NCBI RefSeq assembly: GCF_030272615.1
Contig: NC_081405.1
Coordinates: 471,870,008 to 471,934,007 of the forward strand
DNA from: Cryptomeria japonica
Taxonomy: Eukaryota; Streptophyta; Pinopsida; Cupressales; Cupressaceae
Direction of reading: 5' to 3'
Length of the DNA stretch: 64,000 nt
A program made the translations under genes and the position numbers. The notes under the pieces are model-generated. The model saw only the letters and a program-made list of their open reading frames with translations, made no database searches and was not told the DNA's origin. Of the stretch, positions 32,990 to 43,870 are shown in pieces; the first letter of the stretch is position 1, and every line of letters begins with the position of its first letter.

Positions 32990-35060
32990 AAGTGTATAGG
33001 AGATTGATCTATGTGAAAGTTTGCATTCTCCTAAGATGACCGACTTCTCCAAGATGTGTTGGAACAAAGATAAACATGATGCAGCTAAAAGTGCAATTGG
33101 AGACTTTTGGTTCTATTGTACCATTCCATTCCACGTAGCTAGGTAATTATTATTATTTTGTTTAAGTTATATAGCTTGATTCTTTGTCTCTTAAATTTTT
33201 ATATTTACAGGTATGTCAAATTTAAAGTTAAAATCTCCATTTTACAAAGCATAGTGGATACCTTTACCATTTGCATTGTAGGGTTCAAAGCCCCTAATGA
33301 CGAGGAGATAAAGGGCCCCATTTTGTTTCAAAAGGTGGTTGATGTGAAAGCCACAATTGATGAGGAATGAGGGATATGGAGGAATTAGGGTTGCATCATC
33401 ATGATTGATGGTTGGATGGATAGAAGAAACAAAACATTTCTTACTTTACTTGTTTCTTCTTCAGGTGATTGTACTTCCTTAAATGCATTGATTTAATAAT
33501 TAAGATTTTTAATTTATACTTTATTGAATCATTGATTTTGTTTATTTCTTAGGTGGCACAGTGTTCATAAAATCTATTGATGCTTTGTAAAATAGAAAAA
33601 ATGTTTAATTCCTTTTTGAAGCTTTGGAGGGAATCTTGGGTCAAGTGGGTTAGGAGAATGTGGTGCAAGTAGTTACAAATAATTTGATAAATTGCGTTGC
33701 TAGAGGTATACTACTCATGGATAGGCACCCATTATTATTTTGGACTCCTTGTGTTGCTCATTGCCTTGACCTCATATTGGAGGATCTTGGAAAGATTTGA
33801 TGGACAATAGCATGTGTGGAGATAGCCAAAAATATTTGTAATACAATAATATGTGGGTCCTTGGCCTACGAAGACAATTCATAGGGAAGAAGTTAGCTTG
33901 TCTTCGAATAAACCAGTTGGCAACCAATTTTCTTACATTACAATCTTTGTTTTAGGAAAAGGGAGATGTGAGGCGTGTGTTTGTTAGTGAGTGGACTTCC
34001 TCATCATATGCTAAGACTAATGTAAGGGTTGGTGTGGGTAATTGGGATTTTGATGAATAAAGCTTCTAGGTACCGATCAAGGAAATCGTAGAGGTAAATC
34101 TAATTCTACATTGTATTTTTTTTCATTTTTTTGTTTTATTTGTTTGTTTTTGTTCACACTTATGTTAATGTTTCACAATAATTGTAGTTCACAAAGCCTT
34201 TAGTGGTTCTCCTACGAGTTGCTGATAGAGAGAAGTCCACAATGGGCTACATATATGAGGGCATGGTTAGGGCCAAAGAGGTCATTAGATCCATTTATTT
34301 GGGAAATCGTTTTTAGACAATAACACCTCCAACATCACAAGCCCGTGCAGGTGTGACTCTCCAATTTCGCTTTGATTTCAAGGCGGATGAGGAGGTTTTG
34401 AGTGGGCTCTAGATAGTCATGGAGTGGATGATGTCTAATTATGGTGTTCGAGCACACATAGTCATCGAGATTGAGATTTTTAGACTTGCTCAAGGTGATC
34501 TCTTTGCACGAGATATATGCAAAGCAACTCGATAACATGCAACCAAGTAAAAATATATTAAGGGTATAATTTATGTTTATAAAATAAACTTTTGCTTTTT
34601 TAAATTATTATTAAATATTGAAATTTAAAATTGGACAATCCGATTTTTTTTTTTTCTCATCTTAGTGCATGGTGGGAAAGATTTGGTGCTAAAGTGCCAA
34701 ATCTTCAAAGGATTGCGATTCGAGTATTGAGCCAGCCATGCAATATTTCAGGTTGTGAGCACAATTGGAGTATGCTTGAGCATGTACACTCCAAGAAGCA
34801 CAATAGATTTCCAGTGCAGAGGTTGAATGATCTAGTTTATGTTCATTACAATTTTCCCCTTCGCCACAAACAAATTTTGGGTAGTGACTTATGACCCATC
34901 ACACTAGAGGAGGTTTATCTATAATCAAATTGGATCATTGAGGTTGAGGATCCTATCTTTAGGTATGAGGACCTTGATTTGGCTGACTAGGTAGATAGAG
35001 AGGCAGAGACAATAGCCATCATAGAGAAGGATAAAGTATGAGCAAACACCTTGGATGTTG
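32990..35060 (+). pseudogene. hAT-type transposase pseudogene with intron traces
   Basis: The translation resembles plant hAT transposases: KHDAAKSAIGDFWFYCTIPF (about 33079-33138), a likely GT-AG intron to the CAG at about 33211, then VDTFTICIVGFKAPNDEE and MIDGWMDRRNKTFLTLLVSS (about 33399-33460). A second intron separates GGTVFIKSIDAL (about 33552-33590) and LFWTPCVAHCLDLILEDLGK (about 33736-33795). The C-terminal dimerisation domain shows SGCEHNWSMLEHVHSKKHN (about 34750-34806) and LNDLVYVHYN. In-frame TGA and TAG stops and frameshifts disable it. Terminal inverted repeats were not located. It would have cut and pasted its own DNA when intact. Confidence 0.75.
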
Positions 35061-36118
35061 GTGTGTCACTAAGACACATGTAGATATCATGGTTGCATTG
35101 TCATTTTGTACCTATCTTGGTTGCCCATGTAGGAGGGCCAAGTGATGCAGGCTCCTTTGAGCCATACACTTCTATTTTTTGTTTTGAAATTTTTATGCTG
35201 TGGATTTCATATTCCATCATTTTTGTATAAGTTTGACAATATTTATATATCTAAATGTGTTATTTCCTTCAACTAAAATATGTGTTTATACTTATGTGAT
35301 CGATGTATACTTGTGTACATGATCAAAGTAGCTTCTACATAATGAGATTATTGTGTCTTTAAGTTTTATTTATTAAAGGGTGCATGAAACAATTTTTAAA
35401 TCCTTAAAAGTATTTGCATTTCATGGGTTTTCCAATTTGCCGAGTTTGTATTGGGTTTGGCCATTGAGTTTGTGTCTGGGTCAAAAATCAGCTTGTTGAG
35501 TCTGAGTCTTATAACACTAGTGTGGAGTGCTTCTAGAATGTTAGATCTGCACATGGATAGTACCATTGTACTCATCTTGGCTCTAGGAACTCTCTACCAC
35601 TGTCAAAATATCTTTTCAATAGCGCTAGCACTCTCCAAGAGAGTTTGAGTTTCTAGGGATGTTGGAATGAACCAAAAAAAGGGACATTATGAAACAACTA
35701 CCAAATTGAGTAGTTTTATAGTCAGCATTTGCCTTTTTCTCCGGAATGATGCTTGCACTCACTTTGTAACACATTCAGTTGTTGTCTTAGAAAGATTTTC
35801 TATGGGGGATATCTCTTCCATAGGCTTAATGGGTCGAAAAGATGCCATTCAAAAAGAAATAACATAGTGGTGTGGAGGTGTAGAAGGTGAAGAAAGAACT
35901 TCCACTTGAATGGTTATGGATGGTGGAACAAAAAACTATGAACAACCACAAGAGAAACGAAAGAAGAGTAGAATAAAGCTGAATAATTGCAGGTGACCTC
36001 ATTTGCTTGTTCATTACTAGTTTCAGCTTGCTAACCTTCAGAGTCTCATTTGCTTCATAGAAAGCTTTTAATTTCTTCCTTCTTTCTTCTTCATCATTGC
36101 AATCACTCCCTATAGTAT
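35061..36118. other. No recognised feature
   Basis: About 1 kb of AT-rich sequence between the hAT remnant and the LTR start at 36119. Short ORFs (35451-35648, 35667-35867) look like chance. Confidence 0.4.
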
Positions 36119-37741
36119 TGTTGTGACCTAATCACACATCACCCCATTCCAAATGGGGACCCTCTACTTTTTAGGTCCTCATGGTCTTTTGGTTTTGGTT
36201 CTTTGGGTCTTTTCGCAACAATCCCTTCAGTCTCCCTAGTTTGCAAGTGTTTTTGATGAAATTTGATCAAGTCTGCAAGTCATTTGAGTGAATTTGGCTA
36301 AGCCTAGAACTCGTTTTGCCTATTTTAGGGTTTTGTTCTTCAGACTTAGGTTTGAGGTCTTTTCCATAGGGTTTTGGAAAATCTGGATGTTGCAATGAAG
36401 TCAGAGCCCTTCAAGGAAGCTACTAGTGAAATTTGAGTGAATTCTGAGCACTTACTATTTTTAGTAAGTTCCACCACGTCTCGGATTGGCCTAATTTTGC
36501 TAAAAGTCAAACTTACTATTTTTAGCAGTTTCTATTTTTAGTGTCACCCTATCCCGGTTTGCCCTAATTTGATGATTTGAAGTATTTACTATTTTTAGCA
36601 AGTCTATTTTTGGAAGGTCCATCTTAGGCAATGGTCAGGACACTAGGGGCATAAGCATTCCTAAAAATTCATGTCTAAATTCGGAAAATTGAAAAAGTAG
36701 ACTGTTGGTCAGGGAAATGGCTAAGTATGAAGTTCCTTCTTGAAGTGGAAAAAGCATGAAAAATCTTCCAAGGCAGAGAAATCTACTTCATTCTAGTAAT
36801 GGCATCCAAATTTGGAAAGATCAAAAAATGGACAAGTTAGGAATGATTTCCTAGATTGATCAGAAATCCTTCACTAAGGTAAAAGGGCGCTCAAGTTAGC
36901 AAAGAGGGTGCCGGATCCAAGGCAAGGAGGAAAAGTCAAAGAATCTAAAATTCCTCCACAGGGTCCAAATAGTGCCCAAAGAAGGATTGGGGCACCAAAC
37001 GAGTGTAAAGGAGGAGTTTCTAAAATGAATTTAAAATCCTCCTCAAAGTGGAAAATGTGCTCGAAGTTGAGCAAGGGTGCCAAAATAGGGCGAAAGAGGA
37101 ATTTTCCTCAACCAAAATTCCTGCACCATGTGAAAACAACGCCCAAACTGGGAGGAGAGCGCTAGAATGACAGAGAGGAGAAATTTTCCTCCAAAGAAAA
37201 ATTTCCCCCATCATGTAAAATTGCTGCCCAAGTTGAGGATGGAGTGCTAGACAGGGGTTGAGGAAGAATTTTCCTCCATAACATGAATTCCTCCACAAGG
37301 TAGAAACGAACCCCAAGGATAGAATTGAGAAAAGAATTCAAAGCAAGGAAGGAATTCAAAATTGCTTTCTCAGAAAGGAAATTTGCCCAAGATGAAGAAA
37401 TTCCAAGACAGAGGAAAAATTGGCCAAGAGAGAATTCTCTCTCCTAAATTCTAGAGCTCAAAATGGAAAAAAATCCTAAAAAATAGAAAAAGTGATGGAT
37501 TGATAAAAAATCTCCTTCAGAACGAGATGAACTCATAAACACGAAAAATTCCTTCAAGATGAAAATTTCTCTCTACAAGAATTTTCTCTCTCAAAAAGTC
37601 CAGACGAACATGATTCCTGCCAAAGTGGATAAATTTGTCAAAATTCTTTCAAGGAAGGAAAATCTTTCAAAATATCCTTTTGAATCCAAAATGGAAAGAT
37701 TTTCACAATCAGTGAGTTGGCGACATGCAAAGGGAATATGG
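36119..37741 (+). mobile_element. Long LTR, 5' part (plus)
   Basis: It starts TGTTGTGACCTAATCACACA at 36119, followed by CACCCCATTCCAAATGGGGA, the shared 5' end of this LTR family (compare the complements of 11114 and 21703). The segment CTATTTTTAGCA recurs near 36460-36610, and degenerate GAATT/CCTCC repeats fill 36900-37500. It is cut at 37741 by another LTR. Its last 350 bp (37385-37737) resemble 49148-49557. Confidence 0.7.
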
Positions 37742-38150
37742 TGTAGGGGCACCTCTCATGCAACTATGCCCAATTTTGGGTTTTTGTCTTGTTTTGTAAG
37801 GATTGCTATCAATACGGTCATTTTGGACCATTAGAAGTCCTTTTGAATCATTGGTGAAGTTTTTGAGTCATTTGGGTCAAAGTTTTATAAGTTGTTCAAA
37901 TATTGTCAAAGTTGTAATGACAAGTTTTCAATGTTGTCATGCAACTTTTCAAAATGTTGTTAAGGGACGGTTGTGGACTGGTTAAGGGTGAGCAACTGAT
38001 TGTAATCACATAAATAGGCCATGTAACCACGACCTCTGGGGTTGGTGACATTGAGGTTGCAATTTTGATCAATAACAAATCATTTTCTGTGCATGTTCTC
38101 ACGTTTTTTTGCTGCAAAACCAATTTGTACGGACTGTACTTGCAAAGCCA
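37742..38150 (+). mobile_element. 5' LTR of a Gypsy (chromovirus-like) element
   Basis: It starts TGTAGGGGCACCTCTC at 37742, inside the long LTR. CACATAAATAGGCC near 38009 is a weak TATA-like site. The 3' end is near 38120-38150 but not sharp, and no clear primer binding site was identified. It precedes the gag ORF at 38712 and so is read as that element's 5' LTR. Confidence 0.5.
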
Positions 38151-38711
38151 TGACTTGAGACCAATTGGGGATGAAAGTGACTGGAGTCTACTTCATTTTG
38201 GTTTTGGTTTCATCTCTTTTCATTAAGTATTAAGGGAGATATTGTATTTTCTTTCTAGACTGGTAAAAACCCTAGGTAGGTTAACTTTGTTTCCCACCGG
38301 TGAAAAATCACCAAAATGGGTGGGAAGATGTATAGTAAGGTTATGTATCATGTCCTATGTGTGCAGGGCTCAAAGGTCAAGGTTGCGCATGCTGAGGTAT
38401 GACTGTTAGTCTGATATCTAGATGTATCGGACTGGTGAAACAGTGAAGGGTGGATTTGAAAGACAAAAGTGCATAGTCAGGGCTTCTTATGTTAGGAGAG
38501 GGAAGTGGAATGAGTGTAGAGGTTATACAAACCTGTCCCAAAGCATTGTAGATTATTGTGATAGCTAAATGCCAAAAAATGTCATGACTGTCCCAAAGAA
38601 ATGCATGTGACAGAGCAGCCCACAGTCAGTAACAAGTTAAGACAAAGTTCCTTGTGTGTAGACATCCAATACTCAAAAAATCTCTCTGTAGAAGAGGAGA
38701 CAAACCCCAAG

Positions 38712-39870
38712 ATGTCTCTAAGGATGAATATGGAGAGAATAGTCAGAGAGGTGAGAGAATCTCTTGCCCAAGAAATGAGAGCCACGAGGGAAAGCCTTGA
38801 TGCAAGACTCACATCAGTTGAGACAATTCAGAAAAGAGGAGTGGTCACAAGAGATTTGAGTGACCAAGAAGAAGAAGAAGAAGTGGGTGAAGACACCACA
38901 CCACAAGAAGAACATGAAGCAGAAAGAGATGTTGAGGAGTTGAGAATGGACAGGTTGCTAAAGGCTGTTAAGAATGATGGTTCTAAGGTCAAGATTGATC
39001 TTCCAATGTATTCAGGGAGTCTGAATGGAGAAGAACTCCTAGATTGGATAGGAGAGATGGATAAATACTTTGATTTTGAAGAGATACTTGAGGGGCAACA
39101 AGTGAAATTGGCAAGGACTAAACTGAAAGGACATGCATCCCTATGGTGGGATTATGTACAAGAAGAGAGAAAGAAGAAAGGTAAGACTAAGATTACATCT
39201 TGGGATACAATTGTGGCAAAGTTGAAGGGCAAATTCCTCCCTAGTGATTGTGCCATTCAGTTGTATAGGAAGTTACAAAATTTGAAACAAAAAGACATGG
39301 ATGTGAAGAACTACACAGAAGAGTTCTACAAATTGAGCATTAGATCAGGCCACATGGAAGAAGATGTTGATAAGGTTGCAAGGTATTTGAATGGGCTAAA
39401 GTATAGCCTACAAGATGAATTAAGTCTCAAAAGTCCAAGAACAGTGGAAGAATGCTATCAGTTGGCACTGAAGGCTGAAGCAAAGTTGCAAAGGAAGCAA
39501 GAGAAGCAAAGTAGAGGTAGGGGAAGGACAAATTTCAGAGGAAGAGGGACTTTTGCAGGTAGAGGGCAGTCCCAAAGGTCTCAAGGAGAGACAAGTAATT
39601 CCCAAGGAAAAACTTCAGACTCAAGGGGCAGTTTTAGAGGAAGAAGATCCAACAATAGAGGCAGATTTGGAAGCCAAAGAGGAGGATCTAGTGGGTTCAT
39701 TGACAAGTTTTACAAGTGCAACAAATTTGCAAGCATGGCAATGTCCTGAAAATCAGTCCACCACTTCATTTGGAGGTAAAAGAAGAAATCAGATTGCACA
39801 AGGAGAGGATAGTGAAAGTGTGAACTCTTCATCATACAATGCTGCTCCAGAAAGTGGAGAATCCTTGCTG
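38712..39870 (+). pseudogene. Gypsy gag, truncated and frameshifted
   Basis: Gag packages retrotransposon RNA into virus-like particles. The open frame begins at 38601 and a likely start is the Met at 38712 (MSLRMNMERIV). A coiled, acidic N-terminus (EEEEEVGED near 38870) precedes the retrotransposon gag domain: LPMYSGSLNGEELLDWIGEM (about 39000-39060), KLKGHASLWWDYV, then YRKLQNLKQKDMDVKNYTEE (about 39265-39324). An Arg/Gly-rich RNA-binding tail follows (RGRGRTNFRGRG, about 39511-39546). The CCHC knuckle is broken by a frameshift near 39735, where YKCNK shifts frame before CPENQ. The gag ends at about 39870, where the minus-strand element begins; no protease or RT follows. This is the best preserved gag in the window. 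Confidence 0.8.
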
Positions 39871-41690
39871 CATCTCTGTCATCTCCTCCCCAAACCCAAC
39901 AGTGTCCTGCAGGAAGTCCATCGCCAACTTCTGCCGTCCCTTCTCCTAATGAGAACTACCCTCATCTAGATCCACAATCTCAGGAAAAGGACGTGGCTGG
40001 GGTGAGGCAGCCGGGGGTCCCAGTGGTGGCATAGGATGCATCTCATAGCGACCCAACCACGCATCCATGGTGGCATCATCATCTCTCGCCATTACGGTCA
40101 CCGTGCCTTTTGTTGCCGACACCTCGGTATGTACAGGTTCCCTCCGTACGGTAGACCCAGTGCAAGGACGTTCATTGGGAACCAATGAAACTGCTAGAGC
40201 TCCCTTTGCCACATTCTTTGTCTGAATCACTGGTGTATCCCCTGCCGGAACTGTTGTGGCGACACTAGAGGGTGTAGGCAATGGGGGTCGAGGTCTCAAC
40301 TGCCCAAATCCTGGAATGGGTATGGTTGGTATGGCTCCCACCATCACCCCCGAAGCTGGGAGAGGTGTCAGTCCTCCATCTGGAGTCAATACTACTAGTG
40401 CATACACTAGTTGGCCCACTCCCGCAGGTCTCACTCCACCCGCCGGTAATCCACGGATACCTCTCGTCACGTGCCCAAAAGACACCGCACAACCACTACT
40501 CTCCTCTGTACCAGGGGTTTTCTCTACTTCTTTCCGGCTATCAAGGCAGAATGTGTCGTGACTTTGGCTGCTCCTAGAAGAAGTGTCCTCAAAATCCTCC
40601 CCTTCCTCTGCACTACTATCATCCTCTTCTTGTGCATCCTCGTGAACTGCCTCTGTCTCTTGCTCATGTTCTGACTCTCCTACATGTGGTGGTCTCCTTC
40701 GCTTCCTACTAGAATGGGCTTCCTCGCTACCTGTGACGGTATCTAGGTGGGTCCAATAGAATATGGTTGGCTGTGAAGAGTCCAACGTCTCCCGAGGTTT
40801 CCAGACATGCTTTTCCGGATAGACCTGTGCGTGTACAACATCAAGGAATAACCCTATGGCATGGAACGACATGTAAAAAGCTTTGCGTTGTAGGGTCAGG
40901 AATTCATGAATTGATTGCAACCCAGTTGTACATCGTCCCATTCCTCAATCCATTCATAAGTGCAATCATGGGTACCGCCGTGTCTGATGCCCTGTTGGCT
41001 CCAGTAAGTCTTCTTTTCATAACAACTAGCAGGCATTGCCATTCTCTTGGAACGATGTATGATTTTTTCAACCCTTTGCCCTTAGGTGCCTTAATCGCTG
41101 CCCATTCTTGATTTGAGAGATCACTTCGACAAATCAACTGTAGTAGTTGCTCTTTCCTCTCTGGCGACATCTTAGTGGCATTCTTGTCTATTTTCTTCCC
41201 CTCATCTAGTATGCCAAAGACCTTGGCAAAATCATCGGGTGCAAAGGATACGGTCACAGTGCTCTGCTGATAAGAGAATGTTGATGCCCTAGTTGCATTG
41301 TCGTATGTGGCCACCATCATTCGTAAACATGATTCAAAATCTCTGATCGCAAAGATGGGCATTTGGAATGCCCAGTGCACCCGTGATTTCCTGAGAGATT
41401 GCTTAATCCCATTACTATCTCGAGTCTCCAGCCACCAAGTTTTGTATACACTTCCACTTAATCCTTCAAATGTAATAGTGTCAGGTGTGATTTTTATCGG
41501 CATTGGCTTCTTTTTGCCCTTTCCTGTGTCTACTGGTCCTGCAATTTTCACTCCAGATTGCAACACTCTCTTTCCCTTGTCCATGCCTGCTATGCTTGCT
41601 TCAACCATCTTTCCTGACTTAGACGGTTGCTCTAACTGCTGCAACTATTTTCGCCAATCCAGCTTCCCCAGTCTTGGTTTCCCTAACTCC
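39870..41690 (-). pseudogene. Retrotransposon accessory ORF, copy 2 (downstream of integrase)
   Basis: The minus-strand ORF 41644-40904 continues after one frameshift near 40915 into 40941-39946 and, past a TAG at about 39946, to the junction near 39870. Features in order: basic N-terminus (GKGKKKPMPIKI), FEGLSGSVYKTWW, SFAPDDFAKVFGILDEG, a hydrophobic block MPIFAIRDFESCLRMMVA, FYMSFHAIGLFLDVVH, a basic cluster SRKRRRPP, an acidic run (EEDDSSAEEGEDFED) and a Pro/Gly-rich tail. It lies after integrase and a GTACGG-rich spacer, the place where Athila/Tat-lineage Gypsy elements carry extra ORFs. The FGI motif, FYMS helix and basic-then-acidic tail also occur in copy 3 at 50.1-53.4 kb. Function unknown. 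The 3' end and 3' LTR of this element are missing. Confidence 0.6.
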
Positions 41691-41754
41691 ATTTAAATGA
41701 CTCTTTTAATTACTAGCCAACACTTAATAAATTTGTGAATTTCGTTATTTCCTA

Positions 41755-42420
41755 CCTTGTACGACGATTTTATCTTTGTCGGTCTCTACCCTGTACGGAT
41801 TGTATGGAATCTTTGTCTTCTTGACCACGAGTATGAATTTCAAGTCAACGCGACAACTAGGGTGTACAAACTCTCTTCAACTTACAGATTTGCTAAACTC
41901 GGCCGCCTGTGTGGGGATTTAACCGTCCGTATGGAATTGATTGTTGCACTGATGCCAAAGAGTGTACGACCCCTTTAGTCACGTGTCTCGCCTGTGTACG
42001 AAATCCGTTTTGCAAGTGTACGAAATGTTGCTCGGCGGTACAGATTTCTTCCCTAGCACCAGTGACATGGGATGTACGGCTCGGTTTATACCCGCCGTAC
42101 TGTGTCCGACCACCGAGTGTACGAGCCGTACATCACTCTTCGTCACCCTTGTTGGCCGTACAACCTTCTTCAGCGTCCGTACGGTTTTCGTCCACCAGAT
42201 GTAGGGGCCTTCATCACCTTCGTGGTTGTATGGATTTCAATTATCACCTGGTTGTACGGATTCCAAATATCACCTCGCAGTACGGATTTCACGTGGTCTG
42301 CTTTTGTGCCGCTGTACGGTTTTTTGCACTACGCTTACTTTTGGGCCAATGTATGGAGTTGATATAATTTGACCGTACGGTTATTTAATGTCTTGGCCGT
42401 ACGGTGAGTTCTCTAAATTT
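41755..42420 (-). other. GTACGG-rich spacer between integrase and accessory ORF
   Basis: About twenty GTACG/GTACA/GTATGG motifs occur in 665 bp at spacings of about 20-40 bp; the complement often reads GAAATCCGTAC. No long frame is convincing, though short ORFs overlap in all plus frames. It corresponds to the module at 16.7-17.8 kb in a related element. Confidence 0.6.
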
Positions 42421-42469
42421 TTATTTATTTATTTATTTATTGTGTTTTTTAATTATTAAAATAATTACC

Positions 42470-43870
42470 TTTTCAAATTGGCCGGGTGGGCCCGGCCTTC
42501 AGACAAACTGGGTCATTCTGCTGCTGCTTGCGGTGGTAGACTTTTAATTTCGACCTATTTACCGTCTCCTTGATCAGTTGGTTGTCCAATGTGGACAACT
42601 TAATCGCTCCATTCTCAGCTACGTCGCAAATTTTATATGGTCCCAGTCATCTGACCTTGAAATTTCCAGGTTTGATCTCATTCCGCCCGTTATACTTCAG
42701 CACCCACTGCCCTAGACGAAACTCCATGCGTCGGATATGCTTATCATGCCAAAATTTCTGTCGTTGTTGGGCAGCGCCGGTGGCCCATTGGGCCATCATC
42801 CTTCGTTCGTCCAACTTGCCCAACATGTACAGTCGCTCCCGCAAGCTCTCCATATCTCCTAGCCGGTTCTCCATTGCTATCCTTAGACTCAAGACCATGA
42901 ACTCTGCTGGCACAATGGCCTTTTGGTCGTACATTAACTGAAAAGGTGTCTGACCCGTTGTGACTTTGTAGGTGGTCCGGTATGCCTAGAGTACGGATGG
43001 CAATTTCTCTTCCCAATCTTCCTGCTCAACTCCACAGGACTTATAGATCTCGGATACCAATATTTTATTAGTGGCCTCGGCCTGCCCGTTGGCCCTTGGG
43101 TAGTACGGGCTGGACAAGTAATGAAGTTTTTTGAATTTCGTCGTGAGCAACTTGAATACATGCTTCACAAAGTGCCCACCGCGATCACTCCTCAGTTGAA
43201 TTGGAATGCCGTACCTTGTGATGATCTGTATATAAATGAACTTAGCCATACTTGAAGTTGAGTTATCTGGCAGTGCGTGTGCCTCAATCCACTTAGTGAG
43301 GTTCTCTGTGGCACCACAATGTAACGACATCTCTGTGTTCTACTAGCCTTCAAGGGTCCACTGAAATCCAGACCCCAGCGTTCAAACAATTCTTGGGCAT
43401 GTGATGGATTGAGGGGCATAAAGTCTCACTTCAATGGTTTCCCTGCCCTCTGGCAAGTATCACAGCCCGCCACCCATTCTCGTGCATCATTATACAGGGT
43501 GGGCCACCATAGTCTGGGCAGCAATACTTTGCATGCCGTGGTGTCTGGACCCATGTGGCCTTCGGCAGGCCCTTCATGTGCTTCCCGTAGCACTCCCAGT
43601 ATCTCTTCTTCCATCACACACCTTCTGAGGACTTGGTCGGGTCCCATTTTGTATAGAAACCCATTAATTAGCTGGAATGTCCTGCTTCTCAAGACCAACT
43701 TTCTTCTCTCACTTGGTAACATCTTGGCTGGGAACTGAGAGGTGGACAAGTATTCCTTGATGTTTGCATACCACGAAGGTAGTGCCGCAATTTGGAATAG
43801 ATGTGCGTTTGGAAAGTCATCATTGACTCCCTCTGGCGGCTCTCCCGACTTAATCCGGGACAACTAATCA
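42470..43870 (-). pseudogene. Gypsy integrase
   Basis: Integrase inserts retrotransposon cDNA into host DNA. On the minus strand, the HHCC zinc finger is seen as HEGPAEGHMG...CDTCQRAG (about 43590-43440). The catalytic core shows WGLDFSGPL (first Asp, about 43375), LRSDRGGHF (second Asp, about 43190) and ANGQAEATNKIL (Glu, about 43085). A C-terminal part follows with FWHDKHIRRMEFRLGQWVLK (about 42755-42695) and a chromodomain-free tail to about 42470. At least three frameshifts separate the ORFs 43863-43426, 43419-43192, 43330-42986 and 42934-42647. It is the last pol domain of the minus-strand element and is inactive. Confidence 0.82.
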
